A stretch of DNA of 64,000 nucleotides from Sediminimonas sp. (GCF_024637375.1 NZ_JAGXFK010000074.1:1-64000), one strand, 5' to 3'. Numbered from the stretch's first letter, positions 46,661 through 58,168 are shown. Translations and numbers: made by a program. Notes: a model not told the origin generated them from the sequence alone.

Positions 46661-46723
46661 GACAGGGCCAAGCCCGAGGACGACGGGGCCAAGCCCGAGG
46701 ACGACAGGGCCAAGCCCGAGGAC
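46649..46723. repeat. 21-bp tandem direct repeats
   Basis: Three and a half copies of a 21-bp unit derived from half of the family A palindrome (AAGCCCGAGG core), starting at 46649, 46670, 46691 and 46712. Copies differ at one to two positions. It looks like slippage of the repeat, not a CRISPR. Confidence 0.8.
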
Positions 46724-46765
46724 GGGGTCAGCCCCGGGGGTGACGCGCACGCGGCCATGTCCGTC

Positions 46766-46788
46766 ATCGTCCGGCTCGACCGGACGAT
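46766..46788. repeat. REP-like palindrome, family B
   Basis: ATCGTCCGG-N5-CCGGACGAT, same 9-5-9 architecture as family A but a different sequence; the flanking TCCGTC matches the copy at 47252. Confidence 0.8.
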
Positions 46789-46851
46789 CCCCGCGGACGG
46801 CGCCCTTGGCATCGGGCCCGGTGACGACGGGGACGGGAACCGGATGCCACC

Positions 46852-47148
46852 CTAGGGAATGGCGATATCGGACCACAGATCGCGCCACGCCGGATTGCCC
46901 TTTTCGACCAGTGCGACCTTCCAGGCGCGCCGCCAGCGTTTCAGCGCCTTTTCGCGCCGGATCGCTTCGAGAAACTCGGAATGGGTTTCGAGCCAGACGA
47001 GACGTGTCAGATTGTAACGGTCGGTAAAGCCCGGCAGGGCGTGGGTGCGATGCTGCCAGACGCGATGCCCGAGATTCCCGGTCATGCCTATATACAGCGT
47101 GCCGCGCGGCTTGTTCGTCACGATGTAAACGGCAGGCATTCGCATCAT
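46852..47148 (-). CDS. Stand-alone GIY-YIG nuclease family protein
   Basis: 98 residues forming a single GIY-YIG domain: VYIVTN in the first strand, LYIGMT as the YIG strand, then HRVWQHRTH with the catalytic arginine, and EAIRREKALKRWRR bearing the metal-binding glutamate. No DNA-binding partner domain is fused. Such small proteins are widespread in alphaproteobacteria and their cellular job is unclear. It sits inside the glp operon between glpQ and glpU, same strand, with palindromic repeats on both sides. The start could also be 47145 or 47139; no ribosome-binding site is convincing. Confidence 0.85.
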   Translation of the reverse strand: MMRMPAVYIVTNKPRGTLYIGMTGNLGHRVWQHRTHALPGFTDRYNLTRLVWLETHSEFLEAIRREKALKRWRRAWKVALVEKGNPAWRDLWSDIAIP

Positions 47149-47206
47149 GTTCGTTGTCCGCCATAGCCATGGGCTGAGCGTCCCATCGACTGGTCCGCGA
47201 GGAGAA

Positions 47207-47225
47207 CCTCGGGTCAAGCCCGAGG
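47207..47225. repeat. REP-like palindrome, family A (7-bp stem)
   Basis: CCTCGGG-N5-CCCGAGG with the same loop as the copy at 46638, right of the GIY-YIG gene. The outer AT/AT pair of the stem is lost on one side. Confidence 0.75.
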
Positions 47226-47251
47226 ATGACGCGCGCGGGGCCGCGTCCGTC

Positions 47252-47274
47252 ATCGTCCGGCTCGACCGGACGAT
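47252..47274. repeat. REP-like palindrome, family B
   Basis: Second copy of ATCGTCCGG-N5-CCGGACGAT, identical in stem and loop to the copy at 46766, in direct orientation. Confidence 0.8.
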
Positions 47275-47288
47275 CTCTACGCGCGGCG

Positions 47289-47311
47289 ATCCTCGGGTCG
47301 GCCCCCAGGAT
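47289..47311. repeat. REP-like palindrome, family A, imperfect
   Basis: ATCCTCGGG-N5-CCCCAGGAT: a family A copy with one mismatched pair, about 30 bp beyond the glpQ stop. Confidence 0.7.
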
Positions 47312-47340
47312 GGCACGGGAGAGGTTAACAAACCGTTCCA

Positions 47341-49073
<1,733 letters not shown>

Positions 49074-49101
49074 GTCTTTCGCTCCCCTCCCCGGGCGCGG
49101 C

Positions 49102-50181
<1,080 letters not shown>

Positions 50182-50195
50182 TTCGGTTTCCTCCC

Positions 50196-51284
50196 TCAGG
50201 CGGCCTGCGCGTAGGCGGCGGGCGCGATCAGCGTGCCGTCCTCGGCAAAGACGTAGACATGCGCGGGGTCGAGGTAGACCGACAGCGGCTGACCCAGGGC
50301 GATGTCGCGCACCCCGTGGACGAGCCCGACCCAGCGCGCGCCGTGGTGGTCGAGGTGCACATAGGTTTCCGAGCCGGTGATCTCGGTCACCGCAACGCGG
50401 CCGGTGAACTCCATGCTGTCGCCGGGCTGCGGTTCGATCTCGAGATGGCTGGGGCGGAAGCCGGCGGTGTAGCGGCCATCTGCAAGCGCCGCCAGCGCCC
50501 CCAGCGCCGGGGCCGACTGGCCGTCGCCGAACAGCAGTCGGTCGCCTTGCTTGGCGATGTCGAGAAAGTTCATCGGCGGGTCGCTGAACACCCGCGCGGT
50601 GGTGGCGTCGACGGGCTGGCGGTAGACCTGCGGGGTGGGGCCGACCTGCGTCACGCGGCCTTGCCACAGCGTCGCCGTGTTGCCGCCCAGCAGCAGCGCC
50701 TCTTCGGGTTCGGTGGTGGCGTAGACGAAGATGCTGCCCGCCTCGGCGAAGATATTCGGGATCTCGGCGCGCAATTCCTCGCGCAGCTTGTAGTCGAGGT
50801 TGGCCAGCGGCTCGTCCAGCAGCACCAGGCCTGCGTCCTTGACCAGCGCGCGCGCCAGCGCGCAGCGCTGCTGCTGCCCGCCCGACAGCTCCAGCGGCTT
50901 GCGCTCCAGCATCGGCCCAAGCTGCATCAGGTCGGCGGTCTTGCGCACCGCGGCGTCGATCTCGGCGCGCGACTTGCCCAGCAGGCGCATCGGCGAGGCG
51001 ATGTTCTCGTAGACGCTCATCGACGGGTAGTTGATGAACTGCTGGTAAACCATCGCGACGGCGCGGTCCTGCACGCGCATGCCGGTCACATCCGAGCCGT
51101 TCCAGATGATCCGGCCGCTGTCGGGCACGTCGAGTCCCGCCATCAGCCGCATCAGCGACGTCTTGCCGGCCTGCGTCGGCCCCAGCAGCACGTTCATGGT
51201 GCCGTTTTCAAGCGTCAGGTCGGTGGGGTGGATATGCACCTGCCCGCCAACCGTTCGCGTGACCCGTTCCAACGTGAGCGTCAT
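50196..51284 (-). CDS. glpS: Glycerol ABC transporter ATP-binding protein GlpS
   Basis: 362-residue MalK-type ATPase, partner of GlpT. Walker A is GPTQAGKTS, with G-to-Q relative to the usual GxxGxGKST; signature LSGGQQQRCALARAL; Walker B LVLLDEPLANLDYK; the D-loop is followed by VYATTEPEEAL, where the usual switch histidine (THD) is replaced by threonine-rich TTEPEE, so one of the two ATP sites may be degenerate. The ATG at 51284 overlaps the glpD stop by four bases. Confidence 0.92.
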   Translation of the reverse strand: MTLTLERVTRTVGGQVHIHPTDLTLENGTMNVLLGPTQAGKTSLMRLMAGLDVPDSGRIIWNGSDVTGMRVQDRAVAMVYQQFINYPSMSVYENIASPMRLLGKSRAEIDAAVRKTADLMQLGPMLERKPLELSGGQQQRCALARALVKDAGLVLLDEPLANLDYKLREELRAEIPNIFAEAGSIFVYATTEPEEALLLGGNTATLWQGRVTQVGPTPQVYRQPVDATTARVFSDPPMNFLDIAKQGDRLLFGDGQSAPALGALAALADGRYTAGFRPSHLEIEPQPGDSMEFTGRVAVTEITGSETYVHLDHHGARWVGLVHGVRDIALGQPLSVYLDPAHVYVFAEDGTLIAPAAYAQAA

Positions 51285-52915
51285 GCGCGCCTCCCCCCTT
51301 GCGCGGGCGTCTGCGCCCGGCTGATGCCGTCGCCGTCGCCCGCGCGTTCGTGTGCGATCCACTCATCGAGCGCCGTGATCTGGCCTGCGTCAAGACGCAG
51401 GCCCAGCCGCGAGCGCCGCCAGACGACATCCGCGGCGGTGTGAACATACTCGTGCGCGATCAGCCAGCGCACTTCGGCTTCCGTCAGCGTCGCACCGAAG
51501 TCGCGGCCCATGTCGCCGGCAGTGCGCGCCTCGCCCAGGATCCCGGTCGCCTCGGTGCCGTAGGCGCGCACCAGGCGCCGGGCCCAGAAATCATCGAGAA
51601 ACGGATAACGTGCGCGCAGATCGGCGATCAACGCCTCGACCCCGTCCAGGGCAAAATCGCCGCCCGGCAGCGGCACCCCGGCCGTCCATGGCGGCGCCAC
51701 CGGCCCCAGCGCCTCGGCCACCTTGGCAAGCGCCGCCTCGGCCAGCCGCCGGTAGGTGGTGATCTTGCCGCCGAAGACGTTGAGCACCGGCGCACCGGCG
51801 CCGGTGTCGAGCGACAGGACGTAGTCACGCGTCGCCGCCGTGGCCGACTTGGCGCCGTCATCGTATAGCGGGCGGACGCCCGAGAAGCTCCAGACGATAT
51901 CGTCGGGCGTCACCGGGTCGCGGAAATAGGCCGAGGCGAAATCGCACAGGTATTGCGCCTCTTGGGGCGTGCATTCGGGCGGCGTGTCGAGATCGTCATG
52001 TTCGGCGTCGGTGGTGCCGATCAGGGTGAAATCGGTCTCGTAGGGGATGGCGAAGATGATCCGCCCGTCGGAGCCCTGGAAAAAATAGCACTTGTCGTGA
52101 TCGTAAAGCTTGCGGGTCACGATGTGGCTGCCGCGCACAAGGCGCACGCCTTCGCCGGAGTTCAGCCGCGCGGTGTTGCGGATCACCTCGCCGACCCACG
52201 GCCCGGCGGCGTTGACCAGCATGCGCGCCTCGACGGTGCGGGTCGCGCCAGTTTCGGTACATTCCATGCGCACGCGCCAGATGTCATCCGCGCGCTCGGC
52301 CGATACGACCCGGGTGCGCGGGTTGATGCGGGCGCCGCGGGCCTCGGCATCGCGGGCGTTGAGCACCACCAGGCGCGAATCCTCGACCCAGCAATCGGAA
52401 TATTCGAATGCCTTGAGAAACCTGTCTTGCAACGGCGCGCCGGCGGGATCGCTGCGCAGATCGACCGCGCGGGTGCCGGGCAGAATGCGGCGCCCGCCGA
52501 GGTGATCGTAAAGGAACAGCCCCAGCCGGATGACCCAGGCCGGGCGGCGGCCCCTCATCCACGGCATGACGGTGTTCAGAAGCTTTGACGTGGGCGTGTC
52601 GCCCTCGAAGCGCATGCCGGGGTGGTAGGGCAAAACGAAGCGCATCGGCCAGGCGATATGCGGCATGGCGCGCAGCAGCACCTCGCGTTCCATCAGCGCC
52701 TCGCGCACGAGGCGGAACTCGAAGTATTCCAGGTAACGCAGCCCGCCGTGAAAGAGCTTGGTCGAAGACGATGACGTGGCCCAGCCGATATCGTTCATCT
52801 CGGCCAGCTCGACGCCGAGCCCGCGCCCGGCAGCATCGCGGGCGATCCCGAAGCCGTTGACCCCGCCGCCGATCACGAACAGATCGACCGGTCCCGTTTT
52901 TCGAGCTGCCGGCAC
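51281..52915 (-). CDS. glpD: Glycerol-3-phosphate dehydrogenase, FAD-dependent, aerobic
   Basis: 544 residues. FAD-binding GGGVNGFGIARDAAGRG at the N-terminus, TSSSSTKLFHGGLRYLEYFEFRLVREAL in the active region, and IGTTDAEHDD and GGKITTYRRLAEAAL later, all characteristic of GlpD. It oxidises sn-glycerol-3-phosphate to DHAP and reduces quinone at the membrane. The GTG at 52915 was chosen because GGAGGAG lies 4 bases upstream; an ATG at 53020 would read through the promoter. First gene of the glp operon. Confidence 0.95.
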   Translation of the reverse strand: MPAARKTGPVDLFVIGGGVNGFGIARDAAGRGLGVELAEMNDIGWATSSSSTKLFHGGLRYLEYFEFRLVREALMEREVLLRAMPHIAWPMRFVLPYHPGMRFEGDTPTSKLLNTVMPWMRGRRPAWVIRLGLFLYDHLGGRRILPGTRAVDLRSDPAGAPLQDRFLKAFEYSDCWVEDSRLVVLNARDAEARGARINPRTRVVSAERADDIWRVRMECTETGATRTVEARMLVNAAGPWVGEVIRNTARLNSGEGVRLVRGSHIVTRKLYDHDKCYFFQGSDGRIIFAIPYETDFTLIGTTDAEHDDLDTPPECTPQEAQYLCDFASAYFRDPVTPDDIVWSFSGVRPLYDDGAKSATAATRDYVLSLDTGAGAPVLNVFGGKITTYRRLAEAALAKVAEALGPVAPPWTAGVPLPGGDFALDGVEALIADLRARYPFLDDFWARRLVRAYGTEATGILGEARTAGDMGRDFGATLTEAEVRWLIAHEYVHTAADVVWRRSRLGLRLDAGQITALDEWIAHERAGDGDGISRAQTPAQGGRRA

Positions 52916-52938
52916 TGGCTCCTCCCCATCACCGAAAC

Positions 52939-52975
52939 TGTTCAATACGAAACAGAAAGCGCGCGTTCCGTCAAC
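52939..52975 (-). promoter_or_regulatory. Promoter and candidate operator of the glp operon
   Basis: On the minus strand TTGACG (52970-52975) and TCGTAT (52946-52951) with an 18-bp spacer. An inverted repeat CTGTT-N8-AACAG (52939-52956) overlaps the -10 element, and GTTTCG occurs twice within it, resembling DeoR-family GlpR sites. No glpR gene lies in the window, so the regulator is not shown. Confidence 0.5.
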
Positions 52976-53020
52976 AAATAATGTTCGTTCTTGATCGGTT
53001 TTGGCAATTTGCGAAAGCAA

Positions 53021-53169
53021 TCGCGGATCTATGGCGGGGTCTGCATCGCATCCTCGGTGCTGTGGATGTGGCTGGCGGAAGGATACAGGCCGGACAGATG
53101 GACATGATCGGCGCGGCGGTCTGCCTTGTGGGCGCGACGATCATCCTGACGGCGCCGCGCGGCGCCTGA
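53021..53169 (+). pseudogene. Relic of a YnfA/UPF0060 membrane protein
   Basis: The YnfA C-terminal pattern is readable in two frames: [20 protein letters not shown] then RPDRW up to about 53100, and after a one-base shift [20 protein letters not shown] to the stop at 53167-53169. A single lost G (TGGGAC to TGGAC) explains the frameshift. The N-terminal half (about 60 residues) is missing. The gene is broken by truncation plus frameshift. Confidence 0.7.
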
Positions 53170-53441
53170 GGGACGGGGCTTGAAGCTTCAGCTACTATGG
53201 TCGCTAGCTGTTCAATTCAGACGATTCGCGGAGTCTTCCCTTGCCGCATGACCATCAAGGTCATGCTCACATGGACCCGAAATCCGGTGGTCCGGGTGTT
53301 TCCGCCACGGCCCGGGCGAACACAGCCGCGCATATTGCATGACACCATGACACACAGCCCGACGCCTTGACGTGGGTTCTAGCCCAATCAACGGGTTTCC
53401 CGCCCATGGCCACTTCCGAATCGTTCGGTTTTTTCAAATAA

Positions 53442-53630
53442 CCAAAGGAGATAGAGCCACGGGTGGGCGCGATGCTGCCCGGCAACGTCATCCTGCGCGC
53501 AGTTGACGACGGGGTGGAGACAAGCGCCATCGACCCGGTCGCATCCATGCAGGCAATCGACAATGCCGATCTGCACGCCGTCGCGGGCCAGGTGCGCGAT
53601 ATGCTGGCCAAGGCGGTGGATGCCATCTGA
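53442..53630 (+). pseudogene. Relic of a DUF302 protein
   Basis: From 53442 to the stop at 53630 the plus strand encodes KEIEPRVGAMLPGNVILRAV followed by a PVASMQAIDNADL core and a closing VAGQVRDMLAKAVDAI. This is the C-terminal part of the DUF302 family (MLPCNVI..., PVASM... motifs). A stop codon and no start lie directly upstream, so the N-terminal half is gone. The remaining spacer at 53170-53441 and 53631-53772 shows no supported gene. Confidence 0.6.
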
Positions 53631-53772
53631 CAGGCGACACCGCAGAACAGCGACGGCCGGCGAGGGTTTATATGATCAGGGATGGACCAGGTCGTGTCCC
53701 AGCGCCCGATCGAAGGGGTGAAGGCGGGGCGTGGACGGCGGCGAATTTCGCATATGCCGGAACCGGACCGCC

Positions 53773-54483
53773 TCATGGCTGATCGCCGGCCTCGGCTTCG
53801 AGCTTGCGGAAATGGCCGACCACGGCCTTGCGCGCGACGCCGATGTGATACTCCATCGCCGCGCGTATCGCCGCCTCGTCGCCTGTCTCAAGCGCCTCGA
53901 TGATCAGGTAATGATTGCGCGCCACCCTGCCCGGTTCGTCGAACACCCGTTCGATCAACGCCGTGCATGCCTGGATTTCCGAAGCCAGATTGTCGAACAC
54001 CGACAAGAAACGCCGGTTGCCGCTGGCGTCCACGATGGTCCGGTGAAACTGCAGGTCCACATCTATCTGGTAGATCAGATGGTTCTCGCTGGCCGAGGCA
54101 ATCATGTCCTCTATCTGCGACACCAAGATCGGGATGATCGTGGCGGCGCGCCCCTCGCGTACCACGCGCGCGGCCGCTTCGCGCTCGATACAAAGCCGCA
54201 ATTCGTAAAGCGAATCCAGATCTTCGGAATCGATCGTGCGCACGAAAAACCCACGGTTGGCTTTCGACACCAGTAAGCCCGCGCTTTCCAGCAGACGGCC
54301 GGCTTCGCGCACGGGCGCGCGGCTGACGCCCAATTCCCGGGCGATCACCGATTCCGCCACCCGGTCACCGGGCTTTAGGCGGCCCGACACAATCGCATCG
54401 GTCAGCATTTGCGCGACCCGCTGAGACAAGGCATCGCGCGCAAGAGGTCCGAACAACGGTTCATTTTCGCGCGTCATGATCAA
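53773..54483 (-). CDS. GntR-family transcriptional regulator (FadR subfamily)
   Basis: 236 residues. N-terminal winged helix (SRAPVREAGRLLESAGLLVSKANRGFFV, about residues 48-80) followed by the helical FCD effector domain; DVDLQFHRTIVDASGN contains the conserved histidine/aspartate that bind a metal in FCD proteins, and a further histidine is in MEYHIGVARKAV. It is divergent from the ABC transporter operon across 223 bp, so it is the probable regulator of that operon, responding to an acidic or amine metabolite (inference). Confidence 0.92.
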   Translation of the reverse strand: MIMTRENEPLFGPLARDALSQRVAQMLTDAIVSGRLKPGDRVAESVIARELGVSRAPVREAGRLLESAGLLVSKANRGFFVRTIDSEDLDSLYELRLCIEREAAARVVREGRAATIIPILVSQIEDMIASASENHLIYQIDVDLQFHRTIVDASGNRRFLSVFDNLASEIQACTALIERVFDEPGRVARNHYLIIEALETGDEAAIRAAMEYHIGVARKAVVGHFRKLEAEAGDQP

Positions 54484-54506
54484 ACACTAGCGCTACAAGT
54501 GTCGTC

Positions 54507-54514
54507 TGTCGACA
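54507..54514. promoter_or_regulatory. Palindrome in the gntR-ABC intergenic region
   Basis: TGTCGACA is a perfect 8-bp palindrome 24 bp upstream of the gntR start, in the divergent region. FadR-type regulators often bind short GT-N3-AC palindromes of this kind, so it is a candidate operator. Confidence 0.4.
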
Positions 54515-54706
54515 ATTTTGCTTGACTTCGATCGTGTTCCCCGACGAGCCTAGGGCACGGGTGGCCCTGCGGCCCCCGGTCTAACACAACGCGCCAAAGA
54601 TCGGAAAAACCGGCAGGCGTGACACGGAACGTTCCGGCGCTTTGGCCTGCCTGCCACATGCGGGCAGCCTGTGGCATCACCGGACAATTCCAATAGGGAG
54701 ATACAA

Positions 54707-56251
54707 ATGAAGAACCTCTTTACCGCATCCCTGCTGTCGCTTGGGCTGGCCTTTCCGGCCATGGCCCAGGATGCAGGCGGGCGCCTTGACATCGTTGTGC
54801 AGCCCGAACCGCCCAGCCTGATGCTGGGTCTGGTTCAGAACGGCCCCACACAGCTTGTCGCGGGCGACATCTATGAAAGCCTGCTGCGCTATGACACCGA
54901 CCTGAACCCGCAGCCCTCGCTGGCCAAGTCATGGGAAATCTCCGATGACGGGATGACCTATACGTTCAACCTGCACGAAGGCGTGACATGGCACGATGGC
55001 GAGCCCTTCACCTCAGAGGACGTGGTGTTTTCGGTCGACACGTTCCTGCGGGAAACCCACGCCCGTCTGCGCGTCAGCCTGCAACATGTCGACACCATCA
55101 CCGCCCCTGACGACCACACGGTCGTCTTCAAGATGAAGAATCCCTTCGGCCCCTTCATCGGCGTGTTCGAGGCCGGCACCATGCCGATGGTCCCCAAGCA
55201 CATCTACGAGGGCACCGATTTCGCCAACAACCCGGCCAACAACACACCCATCGGCACCGGCCCCTTCAAGTTCAAGGAATGGCAGAAGGGCAGCTATATC
55301 CACCTGGTCAAGAACGAAGACTACTACCTGGATGGGCAGCCCTACCTGGACGAGGTGTACTATCGGGTGATCCCGGATGCCGCCTCGCGCGCAGTAGCCT
55401 TCGAGAACGGCGAGGTTGACGTTCTGCCCGGCGGCTCGGTCGAGAACTGGGACGTGAAACGCCTGACCGAAATGGACAACGTCTGTTCCACCGGCAAGGG
55501 CTGGGAATATTTCGCGCCGCACGCCATGGCGTGGATGAACAACCGCGAAGGCCCGACCGCCAACAAGAACTTCCGCAAGGCGGTCATGTACGCGATGGAC
55601 CGTGAATTCGTCAGGGACGTGATCTGGAACGGCTTCGGCAAGGTCGCCACCAGCCCCGTGTCGTCCAAGACGAATTTCTACACCGACGACACGATCATGT
55701 ACGATCAGGACGTCGAAAAGGCCAAGGAACTGCTGGCCGAAGCGGGATATGACGGAGAACCGGTGCGTATCCTGCCGCTGCCCTATGGCGAAACCTGGCA
55801 GCGCTGGGCCGAGGCGATGAAACAGAACCTCAAGGAGGTCGGCATCAACAGCGAAGTCGTTGCCACCGACGTGGCCGGCTGGAACCAGAAACAGGCCGAG
55901 TGGGACTTCGACATAGCCTTCACCTACCTCTATCAGTATGGCGATCCGGCGCTTGGTGTCGCACGCAGCTACCTGTCGTCCAACATCGCCAAGGGCAGCC
56001 CGTGGAACAACGTGGCAGGCTACGCCAACGAAGAGGTGGACGCCATGTTCGCCGAGGCCGCCGTCGCCCCGACGACCGAGGCGCGCCAGGAGATCTATAC
56101 CGAGATCCAGAAGCAACTGGTCGACGACGTGCCGGTGGCGTGGTTGCTGGAGATCGAGTTCCCGACGATCTACCGCTGTGATGTGCAGGATCTTGTCACC
56201 ACCGCCATCGGCGTGAATGACGGCCTGCGCGACGCATGGATCAAGCAGTAA
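54707..56251 (+). CDS. Peptide/opine-type ABC transporter substrate-binding protein
   Basis: 514-residue SBP_bac_5 protein. A signal peptide KNLFTASLLSLGLAFPAMA precedes the mature start QDAGGRLDIVVQPEPPSL. The family motif is LAKSWEISDDGMTYTFNLHEGVTWHDGEPFTSEDVVFS. The family binds di-/oligopeptides, nickel, opines or amines; this protein is shorter than many DppA. TAGGGAG lies 8 bases upstream of the ATG at 54707. First gene of the operon with two permeases, a fused ATPase and an amidase, which suggests an amide- or peptide-like ligand. Confidence 0.92.
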   Translation: MKNLFTASLLSLGLAFPAMAQDAGGRLDIVVQPEPPSLMLGLVQNGPTQLVAGDIYESLLRYDTDLNPQPSLAKSWEISDDGMTYTFNLHEGVTWHDGEPFTSEDVVFSVDTFLRETHARLRVSLQHVDTITAPDDHTVVFKMKNPFGPFIGVFEAGTMPMVPKHIYEGTDFANNPANNTPIGTGPFKFKEWQKGSYIHLVKNEDYYLDGQPYLDEVYYRVIPDAASRAVAFENGEVDVLPGGSVENWDVKRLTEMDNVCSTGKGWEYFAPHAMAWMNNREGPTANKNFRKAVMYAMDREFVRDVIWNGFGKVATSPVSSKTNFYTDDTIMYDQDVEKAKELLAEAGYDGEPVRILPLPYGETWQRWAEAMKQNLKEVGINSEVVATDVAGWNQKQAEWDFDIAFTYLYQYGDPALGVARSYLSSNIAKGSPWNNVAGYANEEVDAMFAEAAVAPTTEARQEIYTEIQKQLVDDVPVAWLLEIEFPTIYRCDVQDLVTTAIGVNDGLRDAWIKQ

Positions 56252-56349
56252 CAGGACTTGCAGGAACAACAGGATCGGCCCGAACAGGTTTCGGGCCGAT
56301 CTGCCCCTGTCTTGCGTGATTTCATGGATCGAATCGTCAGGTTGCCCAT

Positions 56350-57315
56350 ATGACACTTGCTGCCGCCATTTTCGGGCGCGCCGCGAAGGCGGTGACCACG
56401 CTCTTGCTGATCGTCATCCTCAATTTCTTTCTGATCCACGCCGCCCCCGGCGACCCGGCCATGGTCATGGCGGGCGAGGCGGGCGCGGCGGACGAGCAAT
56501 TCATCCAGCAACTGCGTGAACAATTCGGGCTGGATCAGCCGCTTTACGTCCAGTTCTGGAATTACGTCTCGGGCGTCGTGCAACTGGACCTGGGCTATTC
56601 CTACCGCCAGCAGATGCCAGTGCTTGACCTGATCCTCGATCGGCTGCCCGCCACCTTGCTGCTGACAATGACCGCCTTTGGCATGTCGCTGCTGCTGGGC
56701 ATCGTCTTCGGGATGGCGGCCGCCGCGCGGCAGGGCAAATGGGGCGACACCGCGATCACCTCGATGGCACTGCTGTTTTATGCCACGCCGCTCTTTTGGG
56801 TGGCGCTGATGGCTGTTGTACTGTTTTCGGTCAAGCTGGGTTGGTTCCCGGCCTTCGGCTATGAAAGCGTCGGCGCGGAGTTCACCGGCCTGGACATGGT
56901 GCTGGACAGGCTGAAGCACCTGTTCCTGCCCGCGCTGACACTGGGGCTGTTCTTCATGGCGATCTACGTGCGCATGACGCGCTCTTCGGTACTGGAAGTC
57001 AGCCAGATGGATTTCGTCAAGACGGCCCGCGCCAAGGGCCTGGCCGAGGGCACGATCCGACGCCGCCATATCCTGCGCAACGCGCTCTTGCCGGTGGTGA
57101 CACTGGCGGGCCTGCAGGCGGGGCAACTGGTGGGCGGGGCGGTGCTGACCGAGACCGTCTTTGCATGGCCCGGCATCGGGCGGCTCATGTTCGAAAGCCT
57201 GACCGCGCGGGATTACAACACGCTTCTGGGCGTGTTCCTTGTTTCGGCGGCGATGGTCATCGCGTTCAACATCATCACCGATATCGTTTATCGGCTGATC
57301 GATCCACGGATATGA
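56350..57315 (+). CDS. Peptide/opine-type ABC transporter permease (DppB-like)
   Basis: 321-residue permease with six hydrophobic segments. The N-terminal LLIVILNFFLIHAAPGDPA and the coupling loop MDFVKTARAKGLAEGTIRRRHILRNALLPVVTLAG (EAA-type) identify the DppB/OppB family. ATG at 56350. The next permease begins 10 bp after its stop. Confidence 0.93.
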   Translation: MTLAAAIFGRAAKAVTTLLLIVILNFFLIHAAPGDPAMVMAGEAGAADEQFIQQLREQFGLDQPLYVQFWNYVSGVVQLDLGYSYRQQMPVLDLILDRLPATLLLTMTAFGMSLLLGIVFGMAAAARQGKWGDTAITSMALLFYATPLFWVALMAVVLFSVKLGWFPAFGYESVGAEFTGLDMVLDRLKHLFLPALTLGLFFMAIYVRMTRSSVLEVSQMDFVKTARAKGLAEGTIRRRHILRNALLPVVTLAGLQAGQLVGGAVLTETVFAWPGIGRLMFESLTARDYNTLLGVFLVSAAMVIAFNIITDIVYRLIDPRI

Positions 57316-57325
57316 GGAGGCGGGC

Positions 57326-58165
57326 ATGATCGATTTCCTCAAACGCTTTTCGCGCAATCGCGGCGCCCTGATCGGGGCGCTGATCCTGATCACCGTGGTG
57401 TTGCTGGCGGTCTTTGCGCCGTTGATTTACCCCGACAGCCCATGGAAGATGGTGCAACGCCCCTTCCTGCCCCCTTTCAGCACCGAGGGGCTTCCGCTCG
57501 GCACCGATACCCTTGGCCGCGACGTGGCCGCGGGGCTGGTGTACGGCGCGCGGGTGTCTTTGATCGTGGGGCTGGTCTCGACGCTGGTGGCGCTGCTGAT
57601 CGGGGTGCCGCTTGGCGCTTTCGCGGGGTTTTATGGCGGGCTGATCGACGACGGCGCCATGCGCTTTACCGAGTTCTTCCAGACCATCCCCAATTTCGCG
57701 CTCGCCATCGTGCTTGTCGCCATACTTGAGCCGACACTGCCCACCATCACCCTCGCCATCGCCATCGTCAGCTGGCCGCCCGTCGCCCGCCTTGTCCGGG
57801 CCGAGGTGCTGTCGCTGCGCAAGCGCGAATTCGTCGAAGCGGCGCGGCTGGCGGGGCTGTCGAATACGCGCATCCTGTTTGGCCATGTACTGCCGAATGC
57901 GATGTCACCGATCATCGTCATGGCCTCCCTGATGGTGGCTACGGCGATTCTGCTGGAAAGTTCGCTGTCGTTTCTGGGCCTTGGCGACCCCAATATCATG
58001 AGCTGGGGCTACATGATCGGCGCGGCGCGGACCGTGATCCGCTCGGCCTGGTGGCTCAGCTTCATTCCGGGCGTGGCGATCCTGCTGACGGTACTGGCGC
58101 TGAACCTCATCGGCGAGGGGTTGAACGATGCGCTCAACCCGCGCCTGGCCAGAAAGGGGCGCTGA
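57326..58165 (+). CDS. Peptide/opine-type ABC transporter permease (DppC-like)
   Basis: 279-residue second permease. DppC/OppC features: PLGTDTLGRDVAAGLVYGARVSL near residue 60 and the coupling loop KREFVEAARLAGLSNTRILFGHVLPNAMSPIIV. GAGGAGG is 6 bases upstream of the ATG. It is followed after 3 bp by the ATPase. Confidence 0.93.
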   Translation: MIDFLKRFSRNRGALIGALILITVVLLAVFAPLIYPDSPWKMVQRPFLPPFSTEGLPLGTDTLGRDVAAGLVYGARVSLIVGLVSTLVALLIGVPLGAFAGFYGGLIDDGAMRFTEFFQTIPNFALAIVLVAILEPTLPTITLAIAIVSWPPVARLVRAEVLSLRKREFVEAARLAGLSNTRILFGHVLPNAMSPIIVMASLMVATAILLESSLSFLGLGDPNIMSWGYMIGAARTVIRSAWWLSFIPGVAILLTVLALNLIGEGLNDALNPRLARKGR

Positions 58166-58168
58166 GAT

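Noticed and set aside
46649-46723. Possible CRISPR array
   Set aside because: The 21-bp repeats are contiguous with no unique spacers and no cas genes are present.
46529-46855. Plus-strand frame encoding KPEDDRAKPEDDGAKPEDD repeats
   Set aside because: It is simply the 21-bp repeat tract and REP DNA translated; it has no ribosome-binding site or family.
53267-53776. 169-codon minus-strand frame between glpD and gntR
   Set aside because: It runs antisense to the DUF302 relic and has a shadow-like composition rich in Ser, Arg and Cys.
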